The notes under the pieces: generated by a model | Databases searched by the model: none | Seen by the model: only the letters and a program-made list of their open reading frames with translations | Told to the model about the DNA's origin: nothing | Source: an uncultured Coriobacteriaceae bacterium | GTDB taxonomy: Bacteria > Actinomycetota > Coriobacteriia > Coriobacteriales > QAMH01 | Direction of reading: 5' to 3' | Length of the DNA: 9,057 nt | NCBI GenBank assembly: GCA_902783925.1 | Contig: CACZSV010000123.1 | Location: forward strand, 1-9,057 | Shown: positions 1 through 5,856 of the stretch, piece after piece | Numbering within the stretch: the first letter of the stretch is position 1 | Layout: each line of letters starts with the position of its first letter | Made by a program: the position numbers and the translations under genes

Positions 1-89
1 CAGGAGTTGAAACATCGCGATTGCACAAAAGGGATGCTCCCCCTTGTTCGAAAGCACCTTCAGTTCCGCTGATTATTCGCTTTTCTCAT
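1..89. other. Left-edge segment, no gene assigned
   Basis: This is the stretch downstream of the lipoprotein gene. On the plus strand one frame is open from base 1 to a TGA at 70-72 (23 residues, reading QELKHRDCTKG and so on), and another frame is open to about base 96. Either could be the tail of a convergent gene whose body lies outside the window, but the pieces are too short to recognise. A weak hairpin at about 29-45 is listed separately. Confidence 0.3.
26..45 (-). terminator. Possible weak intrinsic terminator of the lipoprotein gene
   Basis: Read on the minus strand, about 45 bases past the lipoprotein stop codon, the sequence is AAGGG, a 7-base loop, CCCTT, then TTGTG. An alternative pairing is GGGA-GCA-TCCC followed by TTTTG. 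The stem is short and the T run is interrupted, so this is at best a weak rho-independent terminator. On the plus strand the same hairpin is followed by only a few T residues. Confidence 0.3.
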
Positions 90-1097
90 CTACAGTGATT
101 GCTGGAAAAGCCAGTCGCGCACAGACGTCAGCTTGTAGGCGTAATTGAACGAAGCCATATGCTCCATTCCGCTTTGGCCATTCAAAACAGACCCGGACTC
201 GAATCGAATCATATTGGCTGAGCAACCCTTGGCAATGAGCTCTTTAACTGCAGCATCTTGCGTGGCTTGATCGTTTTGCGCATTCCATTCCCCAAACGAA
301 TAGGCAACACCGTCTGCATCGAACATTGCCATCACTTCGTTTTGGCCTGCAGATGCTCTCTCATCGCCACCTGCAACTATGTAGAAGAACTTCTGGTTTT
401 CCAAACACTTCAAAACTGAAACATCCCACTGCCCAGAAACATACATGCTCGCAGCGAAGAAGTTCGGATGCGCGCTATTCAGATACAAGGACGCCATGCA
501 GCCCATTGACTGCCCGGTCGTATAGATACGCTTGGCGTCAATGTTGTATTGCGATTGAAGATTTTCGATGAGACGGATCGTCATCTCGACTTCATTAGAC
601 ACTTCCCAATTGTCGGTTGTGGCTGTACTCGTGAAGGCAGGGACAAGCACAAAGGCCGGATTCTTGGCTTGGCTTTCGTCACTCGCCCAAACATCAGCAC
701 CGTAGTACTGCTTAACAATGGCTTCGGCACCTATATTGGCACCAGTGGAATCTGGCATATACATCACAAGGGGCAATGCGGTGCCCGCGTTTGCGTTTTC
801 GGGAATATACAGACTGTATTCAAGCGCTGCGCCCGTCTGCGAATCCGTAAACGTGAACTGTTGAAACTTAGATGACGTCGCATCGATAACTGCCTGCGCA
901 TCGGCATCGTTTTGAGTGGATCCGCCACCAGCGCCCCGAGCGTTTCCAGGGCCACCTTGTTTGCTCGTCGAAGATTGCGTTGTACTTGAAGCGCTTCCAG
1001 ATGTTGAGTTTTGCGAGCTTGTTTGTCCACCGCCGCAACCAACTAATGCTAATGCCAGCACAATCGAAGCAAGAACGACGACAGTTGCCTTCTTCAT
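90..1097 (-). CDS. Secreted lipoprotein with alpha/beta-hydrolase (esterase/peptidase) domain
   Basis: This 335-residue protein is predicted to be a membrane-anchored, externally facing hydrolase. Residues 1-20 form a lipoprotein signal peptide (MKKATVVVLA..., lipobox LVGC) with Cys21 as the lipidated residue. Residues 22-66 are a Ser/Gly/Gln-rich flexible linker. The rest resembles the secreted PHB-depolymerase/predicted-peptidase esterase group: a strand with PLVMYMPDS near 109-117, then the nucleophile elbow GQSMG at 195-199 (Ser197) after RIYTT. Likely triad partners are Asp245 (VAGGDE) and His313 (MEHMA). The residue after the elbow is Cys200, where relatives often have Gly. The ATG at 1097 is supported by GAAAGG nine bases upstream and by the signal peptide beginning there. 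The substrate (ester or peptide) cannot be told from sequence. The gene follows the subtilase on the same strand, but 437 bp away with its own candidate promoter, so it is probably transcribed separately. Confidence 0.88.
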   Translation of the reverse strand: MKKATVVVLASIVLALALVGCGGGQTSSQNSTSGSASSTTQSSTSKQGGPGNARGAGGGSTQNDADAQAVIDATSSKFQQFTFTDSQTGAALEYSLYIPENANAGTALPLVMYMPDSTGANIGAEAIVKQYYGADVWASDESQAKNPAFVLVPAFTSTATTDNWEVSNEVEMTIRLIENLQSQYNIDAKRIYTTGQSMGCMASLYLNSAHPNFFAASMYVSGQWDVSVLKCLENQKFFYIVAGGDERASAGQNEVMAMFDADGVAYSFGEWNAQNDQATQDAAVKELIAKGCSANMIRFESGSVLNGQSGMEHMASFNYAYKLTSVRDWLFQQSL

Positions 1098-1129
1098 ATA
1101 TAACCGCCTTTCAAACGAACTATATGTTC

Positions 1130-1138
1130 ATTCTAGCA
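1130..1138 (-). promoter_or_regulatory. Candidate extended -10 promoter of the lipoprotein gene
   Basis: The minus strand reads TGCTAGAAT, an extended -10 (TGn followed by TAGAAT, 5 of 6 matches to TATAAT), 32 bases before the ATG. No good -35 is found 16-18 bases upstream (best TTCATG or TATTCA, 3 of 6), which is acceptable for extended -10 promoters. Transcription would start near 1123, giving a leader of roughly 26 bases that includes GAAAGG. The core TAGAATGAA also occurs ahead of the subtilase gene. Confidence 0.45.
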
Positions 1139-1188
1139 AGTAAAATCCACTCATGAATAAAAGCTCCACGAGTTTTTCGTACTGCATG

Positions 1189-1391
1189 AAAGGTGCATGG
1201 ATTATCCCGCAGGCCCAATACACCTTTCGGCGTTCGGGGCAAAGGTGCATGGATTATCCAGCTGCGGCAATGCACCTTTCGGCGTTCGGGGCAAAGGTGC
1301 ATGGATTATCCGGCTGCGGCAATGCACCTTTCGGCGTTCGGGGCAAAGGTGCATGGATTATCCCGCAGGCCCAATGCACCTTTCGGCGTTC
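1189..1391. repeat. Array of four 52-bp tandem units built from inverted 10-bp arms
   Basis: Units begin at 1189, 1241, 1293 and 1345, exactly 52 bp apart; the last loses identity after about 1391. Each unit is arm AAAGGTGCAT, a 19-base loop beginning GGATTATCC, arm ATGCACCTTT, then the 13-base spacer CGGCGTTCGGGGC. The arms are perfect reverse complements except in unit 1, where the second arm is ATACACCTTT. Each arm can pair within its unit (19-base loop) or with the next unit (13-base loop). Changes between units are almost confined to loop positions 20-28: units 1 and 4 carry CGCAGGCCC, unit 2 AGCTGCGGC and unit 3 GGCTGCGGC. The array lies between two minus-strand genes, about 50 bp upstream of the lipoprotein promoter. 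There are no unique spacers, so it is not a CRISPR. It could be a REP-like extragenic palindrome family, a multi-site regulator target or a structured RNA; which is unknown. Confidence 0.93.
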
Positions 1392-1534
1392 ACGAATAAG
1401 AAATGCATGACCCACCCGTCATCACCTTTATTGTAGCGGGCCATGGCTCGACGCGAGCGAAATCGGGCGGCGCCCCTACCAAACCCCGGGCGCCTGACGG
1501 CTAGACCGGGCGCGATGGCCGCCCAACCGAATGA
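1392..1534. other. G+C-rich intergenic stretch with nested dyads
   Basis: There is no credible coding sequence between the repeat array and the subtilase stop codon. The part from about 1437 is markedly G+C-rich compared with its surroundings. It holds a small hairpin GCTCG-ACG-CGAGC at 1446-1458, a 7-bp stem at 1469-1494 (listed separately), a long-range pair GGGCGGC (1465-1471) with GCCGCCC (1518-1524), and an 8-base direct repeat CCGGGCGC at 1486-1493 and 1506-1513. Confidence 0.5.
1469..1494 (-). terminator. Stem-loop downstream of the subtilase gene, possible terminator
   Basis: GGCGCCC (1469-1475) pairs perfectly with GGGCGCC (1488-1494) across a 12-base loop, 41 bases past the subtilase stop codon. 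The stem is strong, but no T tract follows on the minus strand (next bases GCCCGATTTC), so it is not a canonical intrinsic terminator. It may end transcription in another way or protect the 3' end. Confidence 0.3.
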
Positions 1535-4500
1535 CTATTGACGGTTTCTACGCATTCTGACTGAAAGCGCTATTCCACCGGCAATAACAATGACAAGCAA
1601 TGCAAACGCTATTGCATACCAGGCAAAATCGCCTGTTTTCACAACGGTCCGCGCCGCGTTCTGAGAGAGCGTGGCTGTTTGCCCGCCGTCTCCTGTTTTG
1701 GGCATGGCCTGCTGGGCTTCATCGTAGTCCGTCGAGCGGAGATACATAACATCAGGTTCGGCAGCATTGAAACCTGCAACGTAAAGACTTCCGTCGGAAT
1801 ATGCCGCAAGAGGCTCGAAGACATAATGATACGAAGACGTGCGTTCGTACGGCTCAACATCGGTCGACGAGTTCTTGATGATATGCGTGTCTTCGCCAAG
1901 TGTTTTTGAACCGATAAGTGCTACACCATCGGAAAGTCCCGCAAGAGCAAGATGGATTCCGTCCTCGTTGCCAACTGGAGCGAGATAACGTGGGTTGGCG
2001 CTCATAAGGACGGAGGTGAGATCTTCGGATGTCATTTCATTTTTAGATGCGTCATAGGTGAAACGCATGAACTTGGGTGTTGGCTTTTCTGCATTAGGGT
2101 CTACGATGCCCGAGTCGGCGTCGCCCGTTTCAGCTGGCATGTAAGCATAGACTTTATCTGCGCTTGTCGCAATGATGCCAGTGCTTGCTGAAACCGTAGT
2201 CGGAATCGTCCCTTCAACCTTCGTGATACTTCCCGAGTTCAAGTCGAGAATACCGAAGCACGCCGTCTCTTCTTGTTTAGCTTCATCTTCTTCGGCTTGG
2301 GCGGATAGGTTTGCCGGGCCGTCATCTGAATCTTCCCTCTCTTTCTGCGTGTTTAGAGAGAAGTTGTTGCCAATAATAAACAGCTTGCCTTGAAGGGTGA
2401 AGAAAGCTGCTGAACTTGGCAACGCGTAATCTGACATCGACCAGGAATCAGCGTCTGGGTCATACGCCCAAAGACGCACGCTGTAATCAGCTTGCGATAA
2501 GTCTCGAACGTATATTTTGCCATTAAGCGACACTATGGAGCTGTAGGTTGCTTTTCCGGCCTTATGATTTTCGCCTGTAATGTCCTTCGGAATATCTGCA
2601 CACCTCGACCACGCGTCATTCGCAATGTTATAGCGCCAGAGCGCTTGGGGGTGGTTATCTTTCAGCGTCGCCGTCATCGCGTAAAGGCTCCCGCCGCATT
2701 CGACGAGCGATCCATGCAATCGGTCACTGTCATCGGCAGTATAGCTCGGGAGAGAAACGGGTAGGCTGTGGCTGCGTTCGTACAGAGGTCGTCCAACTGC
2801 AGAATCAGATGAATATGAGAATGGGCATTGCATCATGACGCCATCGGGGTTTGTCACCCTAGCAATATGCGAGCCATTCGAAAGACCGGAAACCGTTGCA
2901 AGAATTTGCCCATCCATCCAGCTGTCGACTTCCACTTCTTCTCCGTCAATCTCGAGAACACCGCCCTCTCCAAAGAAGAAACCATTTATCGCCAGGGTTT
3001 CTCCCACTGCTTCTGCACGCGTGATGAGAGGCGCTTTCTTTTCGAACGTCGATTGTCCATGCAGGTTTAGTCGACCTCCGGTTCTGCAGAGCTTGCCGAG
3101 GTTTTCCTCATCATAATCAACTGCTGCGAGAAGTTTGGCTTTGCGCTCGCGGGCGAGCTGCTCGAGCTGATTGTCGGTGAGCGTGGCGTTGGCAGGTTCG
3201 TCTTTCGCCACGATGGCAACACATCCGGTCGCTGCTGGAGTTGCCATCGAAGTACCCGCCATCACCATGTTGGCACCGACACAGGAGTTAGCGCCTCCCA
3301 CAGAGACATTGTCAACATAGAGTTTCGTGCTATCTGTGGCGGCAGGGCTCACGCCCGCCTTTGCGCCAATCCCGACTTTCGCGACGACATAGCCTTTTCC
3401 ATCATGCGACCATTTGTAGAGACCCGTTACCTCACCCGGGTCTGGATACCTGAATTGGCCGGCCTGACTTGATGACCCTGGAATGTACCAGGTGCCATCA
3501 TCAGCCTGTTTTCTGTTTTTTCGTGCTTCATTGGCCGCGTTTTGATAACCCGCTATGTTATAGCTCACGTTTGTCCATTGGCTCTGATATGTGTTCGAGA
3601 AGGCGCCCGTCTGTACGCCCGATTTAACGACAACTGGGTAGGCATTGTCGATTTCGACGGCATTGCCGCTCTCATTCTCATACACAAGCGACACGATACC
3701 GGCGTGAGCTCGATAGCTATCGCTCGTTGCAAAATCAAGAGCAAGCCATCTGGCGTCCGCGACATTTGCCACAGGAATCGCCACATAGAAGCTCCCGTTA
3801 AGGCATGAATAGCCCCTATTCAAAGAGCGTTCTTCCTTGCCGGAGAGATTCGAGATGCTAATCGCCATCGAATGATTATCGTCATAGCCCGCCTCGTCAC
3901 TTGCCGTGCCAATTGATTTGGCATCAGCATTCGTTACAGGATTGGAGTCGAAGAACAGCACGTCTGAAGTGGCACCATCGAAGCGTTCCATACCTGGATT
4001 GGACACGAGACTCGTTGTATCGGAAGCCTCGGGGAAGAATCGACGACCATCCCGTCTGGATGTAATGTTTTCGCCCTCTCCTGATTCCATCATCACGGGA
4101 ACAGTCGACATAATCTCTGTGCCGGGTGAAAACACGTCAGTCGATGCCTGTCCCCAACAGCTGAACTCCGTGAGCGTCCCGTCCATGAGCGCCGCATTGA
4201 TTGATACGGTATAGGGGCTGTTTGCAGGCATGGCAGCAAACTCCATATCGGCATCTAAATCGAGCGCTCGGTTGCCCGACGCGATGACGCACGTTACGCC
4301 CTTGCGCCCAAGCTCGTTAACCATCGCAGAATATGCAAAGCAAGGCTGGGGCAAGCCCCACGAGCAGTTGACCGCCTTGAGATTCGTTTCCTTCGCAACG
4401 TCGATCAGGAATTTGAAACCGTCGATCACTGCTGATTCGGCCTGACTGTCTTCTTCGCCGAACACGCGCACCTCGAAGAGCTTCGCGCCCTTTGCAACGC

Positions 4501-5506
4501 CCGAAATGCCGAATTCATTCCACTGGGCGGCTACGATGCCGGCCACATGCGAACCGTGGCTATCGGATGCTTTTGTGGTTGAACGGGGCAGTAAGTCTCC
4601 GCAGGCATTGACGCCGTACTCGCCGCAATTGTATTTCTTCTGTTGCTCTTCGGAGAAATGGTACAGCACACCTTGAAGATCAGGATGCGCATCGTCGAGA
4701 CCTGTATCCATGAGACAAACGGTTCCCCCTGCGTTATCGGGAGCGTCTGAATTCGTGCGACCTTCAGCCCAACCAGGAATATTCAGGCTATATCCTGCAG
4801 TTGGCGATTTGGGCGAGGTGAACGTACTCTGCGAATCGTCGGTATACCACTGTAATGGAGTGAGATCGCCTGGCACGCCGCCGGCATCAATGGCTTGAGT
4901 GTCCGCCATTGCAGAAAGCTCTGTCGAAGAAGAATCTGACGGCGTGTTGCTTGTTGCCAATTGGTCCTCGCTCGCGGCGGTGAGGGGTGCTGACGAATCA
5001 GGCGAATCGACCGTATCGGATGCAGTCGTAGACGCAGACGTTGATGCAGACGTAGAGGACGTTTCACTGAGCGCTGCGGTGTTGTAGCCGATGTAGTTGG
5101 GTTCTGCAGCGATGACATTGGGGTCAGCGTAGAGGTCGCGCAAAATCTGTTCGGTTGTACGCGAAGAATCGCGAATGAGCTCGACGCGGAAGCTATCATC
5201 GCCTGCGGATGTCACACGCCCCGCAACCTCCTCGGTAGCAGCATAATTTGAGCCAGATGCGTCGACCACAGCCTGCTCAACCGCTTCGGAGCTTATGTCT
5301 GCCAACGTTTGCGATTGATCCTGCTGTCCAGAAGACGCCTTTACGATAGCTATGGCCTCGCCCTCTGCATATTCACCTGCTGCGAGGAGCTGCTCGATAG
5401 AAACTCTCGACTCGCCGATGTCAGTTCGTTGTGCGAATGCGGTTGCAGGAATCAGCTGCATCACCAGCATTAGTGTGCACATCGCTGCAAAGATTCGTTT
5501 TGTCAT
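1535..5506 (-). CDS. Cell-wall-anchored subtilisin-family (S8) serine protease with IPT and kelch-like regions
   Basis: This is a predicted secreted, wall-bound protease of 1323 residues. The ATG at 5506 is preferred over an in-frame ATG at 5581 because it begins the signal peptide MTKRIFAAMCTLMLVMQLIP (likely cut after AFA, residue 25) and has GAAAGG nine bases upstream; the earlier start has no ribosome site. Order of parts: signal 1-25; inhibitor-like propeptide to about 141 (ends AAEPNYIGY); Ser/Thr-rich linker about 147-200; subtilase domain about 205-810 with Asp267 (LMDTGLD), His317 (SHGSHVAG), oxyanion Asn412 (IASGN) and Ser753 (AGTSMATP). Asn412 and Ser753 are about 340 residues apart instead of about 70, because roughly 275 residues of beta-rich sequence are inserted. 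An IPT/TIG-like domain spans about 826-896, and kelch-like beta-propeller repeats span about 905-1265. The C-terminus has MPKTGD (1268-1273), VVKTGD (1288-1293), a membrane segment (about 1295-1316) and RMRRNRQ, a sortase-type anchor. The target protein is unknown. Confidence 0.92.
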   Translation of the reverse strand: MTKRIFAAMCTLMLVMQLIPATAFAQRTDIGESRVSIEQLLAAGEYAEGEAIAIVKASSGQQDQSQTLADISSEAVEQAVVDASGSNYAATEEVAGRVTSAGDDSFRVELIRDSSRTTEQILRDLYADPNVIAAEPNYIGYNTAALSETSSTSASTSASTTASDTVDSPDSSAPLTAASEDQLATSNTPSDSSSTELSAMADTQAIDAGGVPGDLTPLQWYTDDSQSTFTSPKSPTAGYSLNIPGWAEGRTNSDAPDNAGGTVCLMDTGLDDAHPDLQGVLYHFSEEQQKKYNCGEYGVNACGDLLPRSTTKASDSHGSHVAGIVAAQWNEFGISGVAKGAKLFEVRVFGEEDSQAESAVIDGFKFLIDVAKETNLKAVNCSWGLPQPCFAYSAMVNELGRKGVTCVIASGNRALDLDADMEFAAMPANSPYTVSINAALMDGTLTEFSCWGQASTDVFSPGTEIMSTVPVMMESGEGENITSRRDGRRFFPEASDTTSLVSNPGMERFDGATSDVLFFDSNPVTNADAKSIGTASDEAGYDDNHSMAISISNLSGKEERSLNRGYSCLNGSFYVAIPVANVADARWLALDFATSDSYRAHAGIVSLVYENESGNAVEIDNAYPVVVKSGVQTGAFSNTYQSQWTNVSYNIAGYQNAANEARKNRKQADDGTWYIPGSSSQAGQFRYPDPGEVTGLYKWSHDGKGYVVAKVGIGAKAGVSPAATDSTKLYVDNVSVGGANSCVGANMVMAGTSMATPAATGCVAIVAKDEPANATLTDNQLEQLARERKAKLLAAVDYDEENLGKLCRTGGRLNLHGQSTFEKKAPLITRAEAVGETLAINGFFFGEGGVLEIDGEEVEVDSWMDGQILATVSGLSNGSHIARVTNPDGVMMQCPFSYSSDSAVGRPLYERSHSLPVSLPSYTADDSDRLHGSLVECGGSLYAMTATLKDNHPQALWRYNIANDAWSRCADIPKDITGENHKAGKATYSSIVSLNGKIYVRDLSQADYSVRLWAYDPDADSWSMSDYALPSSAAFFTLQGKLFIIGNNFSLNTQKEREDSDDGPANLSAQAEEDEAKQEETACFGILDLNSGSITKVEGTIPTTVSASTGIIATSADKVYAYMPAETGDADSGIVDPNAEKPTPKFMRFTYDASKNEMTSEDLTSVLMSANPRYLAPVGNEDGIHLALAGLSDGVALIGSKTLGEDTHIIKNSSTDVEPYERTSSYHYVFEPLAAYSDGSLYVAGFNAAEPDVMYLRSTDYDEAQQAMPKTGDGGQTATLSQNAARTVVKTGDFAWYAIAFALLVIVIAGGIALSVRMRRNRQ

Positions 5507-5558
5507 TGTATCTGACCTTTCTTGAAGTACGGCTGCTATCCGTTCACTTGATACATTC

Positions 5559-5564
5559 ATTCTA
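5559..5564 (-). promoter_or_regulatory. Candidate -10 box of the protease gene
   Basis: The minus strand reads TAGAAT followed by GAA, about 50 bases before the ATG at 5506. The same nine bases, TAGAATGAA, form the better candidate promoter of the lipoprotein gene. Here there is no TG extension and no recognisable -35 at 16-18 bases, so support rests mainly on the shared motif and position. Confidence 0.28.
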
Positions 5565-5705
5565 AAGGGGAACACGAACATGAGCGTGGCGAAAAGATGC
5601 AGCAGCTTCGCATGCCAAGCAACCTGCTCTACATGTCGTTTTCACTCACCCTTTGTTTGTATTGTACGCAAAATGTAAGAACGCTCCGAAATATTATTAT
5701 CATTC

Positions 5706-5728
5706 TATGCGGGCGCAATCGCCGCATA
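5706..5728. other. Stem-loop in the divergent intergenic region
   Basis: TATGC pairs with GCATA and, after one bulged G, GGCG (5712-5715) pairs with CGCC (5720-5723) around the loop CAAT. This gives nine base pairs. No T tract follows on either strand, so a terminator role is not supported; it could be a leader structure or a protein site. Confidence 0.45.
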
Positions 5729-5746
5729 CACTCGCTTCGAGCCGTT

Positions 5747-5762
5747 CGCTTCGCACGAAGCG
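5747..5762. other. Second stem-loop, with an alternative partner
   Basis: CGCTTC pairs with GAAGCG around the loop GCAC. A further copy of CGCTTCG at 5733-5739 could pair with the same right arm (5756-5762) instead, so two mutually exclusive folds are possible. It is followed by a T-rich but not uninterrupted stretch (AATTTGTTTG from 5771), so a weak plus-strand terminator role cannot be excluded. Confidence 0.4.
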
Positions 5763-5797
5763 CCAGTCGTAATTTGTTTGTGGCAATTCACCCAGAT

Positions 5798-5810
5798 GTC
5801 GAAATTCGAC
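5798..5810. promoter_or_regulatory. 13-bp palindrome, operator-like site
   Basis: GTCGAA-A-TTCGAC is a perfect dyad with one central base. It overlaps the best candidate -35 (TCGAAA, 5799-5804) of the reductase-ligase gene, the usual place for a repressor site. It is not the Gram-positive LexA box (CGAAC-n4-GTTCG). No regulator gene is visible in the window. Confidence 0.35.
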
Positions 5811-5828
5811 CAGCTAATCATCTATCAT
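5799..5828 (+). promoter_or_regulatory. Candidate promoter of the reductase-ligase operon
   Basis: TCGAAA (5799-5804, 4 of 6 to TTGACA), an 18-base spacer and TATCAT (5823-5828, 5 of 6 to TATAAT) form the best sigma-70-type match upstream of the gene. Transcription would start near 5835, giving a leader of about 22 bases that contains the ribosome site. A second -10-like hexamer, CATAAT, lies at 5831-5836 but has no well spaced -35. Confidence 0.35.
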
Positions 5829-5842
5829 TTCATAATACATCG

Positions 5843-5851
5843 AAAAAGGAG
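5843..5851 (+). promoter_or_regulatory. Ribosome binding site fixing a TTG start
   Basis: AAAAAGGAG ends five bases before TTG at 5857. This decides the start: there is no in-frame ATG nearby, the nucleotide-binding strand NVLLTGATG begins at once, and the nearby ATG at 5861 is out of frame. Confidence 0.75.
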
Positions 5852-5856
5852 CTCAC

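Larger units (their letters stand above)
5507..5856. other. Divergent intergenic region between protease and reductase-ligase genes
   Basis: These 350 bases separate two genes reading outward. An 87-residue plus-strand frame (5597-5860) crosses the region, but it lacks a ribosome site, contains the stem-loops and overlaps the start of the next gene, so it is treated as non-coding. The region holds the protease ribosome site and a candidate -10 (5559-5564), two stem-loops (5706-5728 and 5747-5762), a 13-bp palindrome (5798-5810) and a candidate promoter and Shine-Dalgarno for the downstream gene. Confidence 0.6.

Noticed and set aside
1..72. C-terminal end of a convergent plus-strand gene
   Set aside because: A frame open to TGA at 70-72 exists, but 23 residues are too few to separate from chance and match no family I know.
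1189..1391. CRISPR array
   Set aside because: The whole 52-bp unit repeats, with no variable spacers of CRISPR length, and there are no cas genes in the window.
1183..1410. TGCATGA on both sides of the array (1183-1189 and 1404-1410) as a target-site duplication
   Set aside because: The right copy is 12 bases beyond the end of the last unit, and TGCAT is part of the arm itself, so the match is probably coincidental; no transposase or terminal repeats are present.
1153..1436. Overlapping plus-strand open frames of 68-85 codons in all three frames (and one on the minus strand) across the repeat array
   Set aside because: The 52-bp period is one more than a multiple of three, so each unit shifts frame and the same peptides appear in every frame. 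Absence of a stop in the unit makes all frames open; there is no ribosome site.
4783..5199. 138-residue minus-strand frame inside the protease gene
   Set aside because: It is the off-frame reading of the Ser/Thr-rich linker and propeptide of the protease, Arg/Pro/Leu-rich and without its own start signals.
5507..5581. Longer protease start at the in-frame ATG at 5581
   Set aside because: It would place 25 extra residues before a clear signal peptide and has no Shine-Dalgarno, whereas the ATG at 5506 has GAAAGG at good spacing.
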